Shown piece by piece: positions 6,161 through 9,766 of a DNA stretch of 9,766 nucleotides (its first letter is position 1; every line of letters begins with the position of its first letter). The position numbers and the translations under genes are program-made. Source of the DNA: Anaerolineales bacterium UBA877 (GTDB taxonomy: Bacteria > Chloroflexota > Anaerolineae > Anaerolineales > Villigracilaceae); NCBI GenBank assembly GCA_002294405.1, contig DBFP01000056.1, positions 1,254 to 11,019 of the forward strand. Reading direction: 5' to 3'. The notes under the pieces were generated by a model, which was not told the origin of the DNA, did not search any database, and saw only the letters and a program-made list of their open reading frames with translations.

Positions 6161-6490
6161 ATGAAACCCACATCCATCACTGCCAACCTCGAGAAAAAAG
6201 AGGTTGTCGTCACCTGGGACGACGACCACTCCAGCAATTATTCATTCTCGCTGCTCCGCGCAGGTTGCCCGTGTGCAGAATGCCGCGGCGGCCACGATAA
6301 AATGGGGGATACTCCGGACCCGTCTGTTTTTTCCACCCTCCCACGCGATACCCCATCCACCCAACTTAAAAACATTTACCCGGTTGGTTCCTACGGCATC
6401 ACTCCGGTTTGGGAAGACGGGCATGCAGCCGGGATTTACCGGTGGGTTTATCTGAGGGCACTTTGCCCATGCGGTGAATGCCGGAATTAA
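6161..6490 (+). CDS. DUF971 domain protein with two CxCxxC motifs
   Basis: A 109-residue protein made of a single DUF971 domain (the domain also found at the N-terminus of gamma-butyrobetaine hydroxylases and the C-terminus of plant HCF101). Family features are the N-terminal VVVTWDDDHSSNYSF, LLRAGCPCAECRGG (31-44), PVGSYGITPVWEDGH (74-88) and GIYRWVYLRALCPCGEC (91-107). Cys36, Cys38 and Cys41 and Cys102, Cys104 and Cys107 make two CPCxEC motifs that could bind zinc or an iron-sulfur cluster. The function of stand-alone DUF971 proteins is not established; a link to iron-sulfur protein maturation is suggested by HCF101. The gene follows the SH3-like gene by 17 bases. No ribosome binding site is visible before the ATG. 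Confidence 0.88.
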   Translation: MKPTSITANLEKKEVVVTWDDDHSSNYSFSLLRAGCPCAECRGGHDKMGDTPDPSVFSTLPRDTPSTQLKNIYPVGSYGITPVWEDGHAAGIYRWVYLRALCPCGECRN

Positions 6491-6528
6491 ATTCCCCGCC
6501 GCAGTTCATGTCAGGGTTAATTAGGGGG

Positions 6529-6562
6529 AAAAAACCATTTCGGGGAATGCAAAACTTTCCCC
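6529..6562 (-). terminator. Possible terminator of the TPR protein gene
   Basis: On the minus strand GGGGAA and TTCCCC (6557-6562 and 6542-6547) form a 6-bp stem with a 9-base loop. A run of six T follows at 6534-6529, but 7 bases after the stem. The spacing makes it a weak match. It is the only hairpin in the 105-base gap between the convergent DUF971 and TPR genes. Confidence 0.35.
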
Positions 6563-6595
6563 AAAAACACTGCACCCTTTTCGTTGTTCCTAAAT

Positions 6596-8431
6596 TTATG
6601 GGGTATTGGTCGGTATTTTAGTATGTGTAAGGGTCGGGGTCTTGGTCAGCGTCATCGTGGGACTTAACGAGGGGGTGTACGTTGGGGTGATCTTGAGATG
6701 CTGGAAGGCTTCTGTTCGCCACGACTCGGGCATCACTTCCGCTGGGAGGGCGATCAACTTATTCCAGCTGTTCTGCGCTCCTTCATCCGAAACCGGATCC
6801 CCAATAGCTTCCAGGAAGATGGCTTCCCAATAATAGACCTGCGCCAGGGTTACCTCCGTTTTGGCCAGCGGCTCAGCCCCCTGCTGTGCCTTTATATAGG
6901 CATCCCGAGGCTTGTCTTGCATGAAATAAGCGCGCGCAAGACCGATTTGCGCATCAAAGTCCAACGGGTCATAAATGGTTGCCGACCTGAAATCAATTTC
7001 CGCCAGGTGGGGACTGTCAAGGTTCAAGTAAGCCACTCCCCGCTGGTAGTATGCTTCGGAATTGCGACGGTCGGCTTCAACCGCCTTTTTTAGTATATCC
7101 ACTGCCGCCTGGTAATCCCCGACTGAATTATATGCGATTCCTAATTGCAGGAATGCGCTGGCATCGTCAGGTCTGTATAATGAATAAGTCTCCAATACGC
7201 TGACCGCCTTGGAGGCCTGTCCGGTTGCGATATATGCCCGCGCCAGCATCAGGTATACCGGAATAAGGGTTATATCAAGCTCGTTGGCGCGCAGGGCCGA
7301 TTTGAGGGCGGCATCATTCTCCTTCAAGATTAACTGGGTTCCAGCCAGGTATAGATATGCCTGTGCTGAACCGGGATTGATTTCCAGCGCTTTCACCAGG
7401 TCCGTTATGGATTTATTCGGGTTGGTCACTGCCAGGTATTCGCCGCGTACCATATAAGCCTCGGCATATTTCGGATCCATGTTAATAGCCCCGTTCAGGT
7501 CATTAATGACCTCCGCATTCGGGTCGAGGCTCAGGTTTGTACGGGCACGACCCAATAATGCCGGGGCAAAATTAGGATTCCGATTGAGAGCCTCCTGGTA
7601 CGCCTCCCTGGCCTTTAGGTTATCCCCCTGTTCCCGGTAAGTCTCACCAACATAATAATATAGGTCCGCTGCCTCCGGTTCTAGGCCGATTGCCTGCTCG
7701 AATAGAAGCAGGGCATTTGTATAATCCTTGATTCCCAGGAAACGCAGCCCGGCTTCAAAAGCGCCTGAGATCGGATGCTCGGTGACCACATAAAGTGGAG
7801 TGGGTGTGTAGGTGGACACCAGGAACATCCACAGAGGAGTGGGACCGATGAATGTGGGTGTCGAGGTACGAATGACCGGCGTGGCAGTTACGGATGGCGT
7901 CAGTGTCTTTGTTGGACGGTGAGTGGGGGTGAACGAAGGAATTGTGCGGCTTGGAAATAGCGAAAACTTGCCAATCAACCGGCTCCCCCAAAAAACACCG
8001 CCAATGACAACCACAGCAAGGCCCAGCACAAGGGCCAATTTCACCACCGGGTTTGACAGGGCGGGGGTTTTCTCCTTCGGCATCTTGGGAGTGACAAGTT
8101 TATCCTCCCATAATCGCGGATGATTCATCGGGAAGGGCTGAACGGAAGGATCGGGGGGCAGGGCTCCAAACAGGACCAATCCCCTTTTGGCTGAGGCGTT
8201 TTGGGGGTCAATATTGAGTACACTCTGCAGGCAGTACAAACGTTCCTTTTGCGTCTCAACCGCGGCGCTGAGCCAGAGCCAGTAGTTGGGGTTTTTTTGA
8301 TCTGTTTTGAGCAAACGCGTCAGCAAATCTCGAGCGCGTGCACGTTCCCCCCGGCGCAGGGCTTCAATGGCCTCGCGCAGCATCGAATTTTCACCGGATT
8401 CTTCCGACAGAAATTCCGAATCATCAAGCAT
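6596..8431 (-). CDS. Membrane-anchored TPR protein with Thr/Pro-rich linkers
   Basis: 611 residues. The N-terminal 125 residues should be cytoplasmic and hold a short helical TPR-like part (about 16-90). One membrane helix at about 129-149 (VVKLALVLGLAVVVIGGVF) is followed by a Ser/Thr/Pro-rich linker (160-212) and then about eight or nine TPR units (about 222-525), with typical motifs such as AREAYQEALNRNP (274-286), YLAGTQLILKENDAALKSAL (361-380) and AFLQLGIAYNSVGDYQAAV (426-444). The end (580-611) is another Thr/Pro repeat tail. TPRs serve as protein-binding scaffolds; the partner is unknown. The architecture with TPRs outside the cell and Thr/Pro linkers is common in Anaerolineae. The ATG at 8431 has no ribosome binding site but lies at the expected +1 of a promoter with TTGTCC-N17-TAAACT. 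It diverges from the LysM lipoprotein gene with 57 bases between starts. Confidence 0.9.
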   Translation of the reverse strand: MLDDSEFLSEESGENSMLREAIEALRRGERARARDLLTRLLKTDQKNPNYWLWLSAAVETQKERLYCLQSVLNIDPQNASAKRGLVLFGALPPDPSVQPFPMNHPRLWEDKLVTPKMPKEKTPALSNPVVKLALVLGLAVVVIGGVFWGSRLIGKFSLFPSRTIPSFTPTHRPTKTLTPSVTATPVIRTSTPTFIGPTPLWMFLVSTYTPTPLYVVTEHPISGAFEAGLRFLGIKDYTNALLLFEQAIGLEPEAADLYYYVGETYREQGDNLKAREAYQEALNRNPNFAPALLGRARTNLSLDPNAEVINDLNGAINMDPKYAEAYMVRGEYLAVTNPNKSITDLVKALEINPGSAQAYLYLAGTQLILKENDAALKSALRANELDITLIPVYLMLARAYIATGQASKAVSVLETYSLYRPDDASAFLQLGIAYNSVGDYQAAVDILKKAVEADRRNSEAYYQRGVAYLNLDSPHLAEIDFRSATIYDPLDFDAQIGLARAYFMQDKPRDAYIKAQQGAEPLAKTEVTLAQVYYWEAIFLEAIGDPVSDEGAQNSWNKLIALPAEVMPESWRTEAFQHLKITPTYTPSLSPTMTLTKTPTLTHTKIPTNTP

Positions 8432-8437
8432 GAGCTT

Positions 8438-8466
8438 AGTTTAGCACAGCCTGGTGGAGAGGACAA
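8438..8466 (-). promoter_or_regulatory. Promoter of the TPR gene, positioned for a leaderless transcript
   Basis: On the minus strand TTGTCC (8466-8461) and TAAACT (8443-8438) are 17 bases apart, and TGC directly before the -10 makes it extended. The -10 ends 6 bases before the ATG at 8431, so +1 is expected on the A of the ATG. Confidence 0.6.
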
Positions 8467-8476
8467 GTGAAACGTG

Positions 8477-8482
8477 TATAAT
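8477..8482 (+). promoter_or_regulatory. -10 element of the LysM lipoprotein gene, positioned for a leaderless transcript
   Basis: A perfect TATAAT ends 6 bases before the ATG at 8489, which is then the expected +1. No clear -35 is seen at 17 bases (around 8454), and this region overlaps the -35 of the opposite promoter. Confidence 0.55.
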
Positions 8483-8488
8483 CTCGAT

Positions 8489-9415
8489 ATGCGTAGGTTA
8501 TTCGCTTGTTTCTTTATAATTATTTCCCTGACCGCCTGTGCGTCGAAGACTGAGACCGCGACAGTCCTTGCGCCTGCCATCCCGTACGTGACCGGTACTC
8601 CCTCCAATACCCCCACAATTTTTCCCACTCGCTCGGGGGTCATTGTTCCCACACCTACACCCATTATTTATATCGTTGTCCAGGGGGACACGCTGAATGC
8701 CATCGCCGGACGCTATGGCATATCGGTGGATATGCTGCTTGCAGCCAATCCTGGTCTCCAGCCTGAATCTCTGCCCGTCGGGATTAAGCTCGTAATTCCA
8801 GCAAAAAGCGTCACCCCGGGTGAGTCTGCACCCACCCCCGCCCCCCTTTTAATCCTGCAACCGCACTGCTGGAATGAAGCAAATGGAGGACTTTGGTGTT
8901 TCGCCCTGCTGCAGAATATATACGCGGATACTCTTGAAAACATTTCCGCCAGGTTTACTTTATTGGATTCCAATGGACAGGAATTCGCCAATCAGTCGGC
9001 GTACGCCTTGTTGAATACGCTTCCTGGGGGAAAATCCATGCCCCTGGCAGTCCATTTTCCTCCTCCAGTGCAGACCAATGTTAACTTGAGCGTCCAGGTG
9101 CTCTCGGCGATTCCTTTGCTGCCAGGGGATTTACGGTACCTTAATATTTATGTCGAGAATACATCCGTTAGGGGTGATGCCTCCGGGCGAACTGCCCGGT
9201 TGTCGGGTCGGGTGATCTTACCAGGTACAGGAACAGCTAAATCCACCTGGGTGCTCGCAACCGCATACGACGCCGATGGGAACGTGATCGGGGTGCGCAG
9301 ATGGGAATCCTCGTCAGATCTAACAACAGACTCTCCCCTCTCCTTCGATTTTACAATTTACAGCGTGGGGCCAGAAATCGACAAGGTTGAATTTCAACCG
9401 GAGGCAAGACCCTGA
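8489..9415 (+). CDS. LysM domain lipoprotein with unrecognised C-terminal beta domains
   Basis: 308 residues from the ATG at 8489. Residues 1-20 form a lipoprotein signal peptide, MRRLFACFFIIISLTACASK, with lipobox LTAC and Cys17 as the lipidated residue. A Thr/Pro-rich stretch (25-58) leads to one LysM domain at about 60-104 (YIVVQGDTLNAIAGRYGI at 61-78, then ANPGL and PVGIKLVIP), which should bind peptidoglycan or a related glycan. After a second short linker (108-119) comes a region of about 185 residues that I do not recognise by name. It looks like two beta-rich modules (about 122-222 and 237-302), with Cys127 and Cys137 possibly forming a disulfide. An in-frame GTG at 8474 would add five residues before the signal peptide but lies in the promoter, so I rejected it. 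The gene ends at a bidirectional terminator. Confidence 0.9.
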   Translation: MRRLFACFFIIISLTACASKTETATVLAPAIPYVTGTPSNTPTIFPTRSGVIVPTPTPIIYIVVQGDTLNAIAGRYGISVDMLLAANPGLQPESLPVGIKLVIPAKSVTPGESAPTPAPLLILQPHCWNEANGGLWCFALLQNIYADTLENISARFTLLDSNGQEFANQSAYALLNTLPGGKSMPLAVHFPPPVQTNVNLSVQVLSAIPLLPGDLRYLNIYVENTSVRGDASGRTARLSGRVILPGTGTAKSTWVLATAYDADGNVIGVRRWESSSDLTTDSPLSFDFTIYSVGPEIDKVEFQPEARP

Positions 9416-9448
9416 AAAACTCCCTCTCATTATTCGGGAGGGAGTTTT
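9416..9448. terminator. Bidirectional intrinsic terminator between convergent genes
   Basis: AAAACTCCCTC (9416-9426) pairs perfectly with GAGGGAGTTTT (9438-9448) around an 11-base loop. The outer A-run and T-run give a T-tract on both strands. It begins right after the LysM gene stop and lies 11 bases beyond the stop of the opposing binding-protein gene, so it can end both transcripts. Confidence 0.9.
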
Positions 9449-9459
9449 ATCGCCCAGAT

Positions 9460-9766
9460 CTATGGTTGCAGCCGCATGTAGCGTTCCAGGGGAATGGTGA
9501 TCGGGGTCAACACAAATCCTTTCACGTTGGACCTGACAAGTTCATATGAAACATCGTGCATGATGAATATCGCCGGAGCTTCCTGGATGATCATTTGTTC
9601 AGCCTGTTGATAGAGCTGGATGCGCTTGGTAACATTTCGCTCCAGACGCGCCTGGTCCAGGGTGGCATCCAGCACCGGGTTGCTGTATTTTCCAGTATTT
9701 TGCTGCGAGCCGGAATGAAACAACACGTCGGCAAAATTTTCCGGGTCGGGATAGTCGGCGCACCAG
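9460..9766 (-). CDS. Peptide ABC transporter substrate-binding protein, C-terminal end (runs off the window)
   Basis: The visible 102 residues are the C-terminus of an SBP_bac_5 (family 5, DppA/OppA-like) solute-binding protein. The frame is open to the window edge and begins WCADYPDPENFADVLFHS, followed by YSNPVLDATLDQARLE and the helix RIQLYQQAEQMIIQEAPAIF, then SNVKGFVLTPITIP near the end. These are the usual terminal motifs of proteins that capture oligopeptides (or other solutes) outside the cell for import by an ABC transporter. The substrate cannot be told from this part. The stop is TAG at 9462-9460. The rest of the gene, including signal peptide, lies beyond the window. Confidence 0.9.
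   Translation of the reverse strand, partial: WCADYPDPENFADVLFHSGSQQNTGKYSNPVLDATLDQARLERNVTKRIQLYQQAEQMIIQEAPAIFIMHDVSYELVRSNVKGFVLTPITIPLERYMRLQP

Noticed and set aside
1..9766. CRISPR array, insertion sequence, tRNA or phage/defence genes
   Set aside because: No spaced direct repeats, terminal inverted repeats, transposase motifs or cloverleaf structures were seen; the gene content is housekeeping and envelope-related.

Overview
The window looks like chromosomal DNA from a Gram-positive-type or monoderm-like bacterium, most probably an Anaerolineae-type member of the Chloroflexota. This is inferred from style, not from a database search. The clues are several extracytoplasmic proteins with long Thr/Pro-rich linkers (SH3-like, TPR and LysM proteins), a Ser/Thr kinase with an HCD catalytic loop, a four-cysteine ribosomal protein L28, and a peptide ABC transporter binding protein. 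Base composition is moderate and even, and I see no insertion sequence, integrase, tRNA, rRNA or CRISPR array.

Left part (1-2840): a minus-strand operon of an Asp23/Gls24 (YloU-like) protein, a FakA (YloV-like) fatty acid kinase and a DegV/FakB-type fatty-acid-binding protein cut by the window edge. FakB presents a fatty acid and FakA phosphorylates it to acyl phosphate for phospholipid synthesis. Ribosomal protein L28 (rpmB) diverges from this operon and ends at a clear intrinsic terminator.

Middle part (2837-4522): a minus-strand pair of a membrane-anchored Ser/Thr protein kinase and ribulose-phosphate 3-epimerase, only a few bases apart. The order and orientation kinase - rpe - (opposed rpmB) - yloU - fakA matches, from memory, the Bacillus subtilis prkC-rpe-rpmB-yloU-yloV neighbourhood, so this appears to be an old conserved block with the intervening genes missing.

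Plus-strand part (4595-6490): a diacylglycerol/YegS-type lipid kinase, a membrane-anchored SH3-like protein and a small DUF971 protein with two CxCxxC motifs. Right part (6596-9766): a large membrane-anchored TPR protein (minus) diverging from a LysM lipoprotein (plus), which converges on the C-terminal end of an oligopeptide-binding protein (minus) across a symmetrical bidirectional terminator.

The most interesting signal is at the promoters. At three starts (4595 +, 8431 -, 8489 +) a -10-like hexamer ends exactly six bases before the ATG, which puts the expected transcription start on the A of the ATG. A fourth (4522 -) would have a leader of only about 9 bases. These genes have no convincing ribosome binding site, whereas rpmB, asp23 and fakA do. 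The window therefore seems to mix leaderless and Shine-Dalgarno-led genes. I found no convincing wholly new system; the remaining points of interest are sequence variations in known families.
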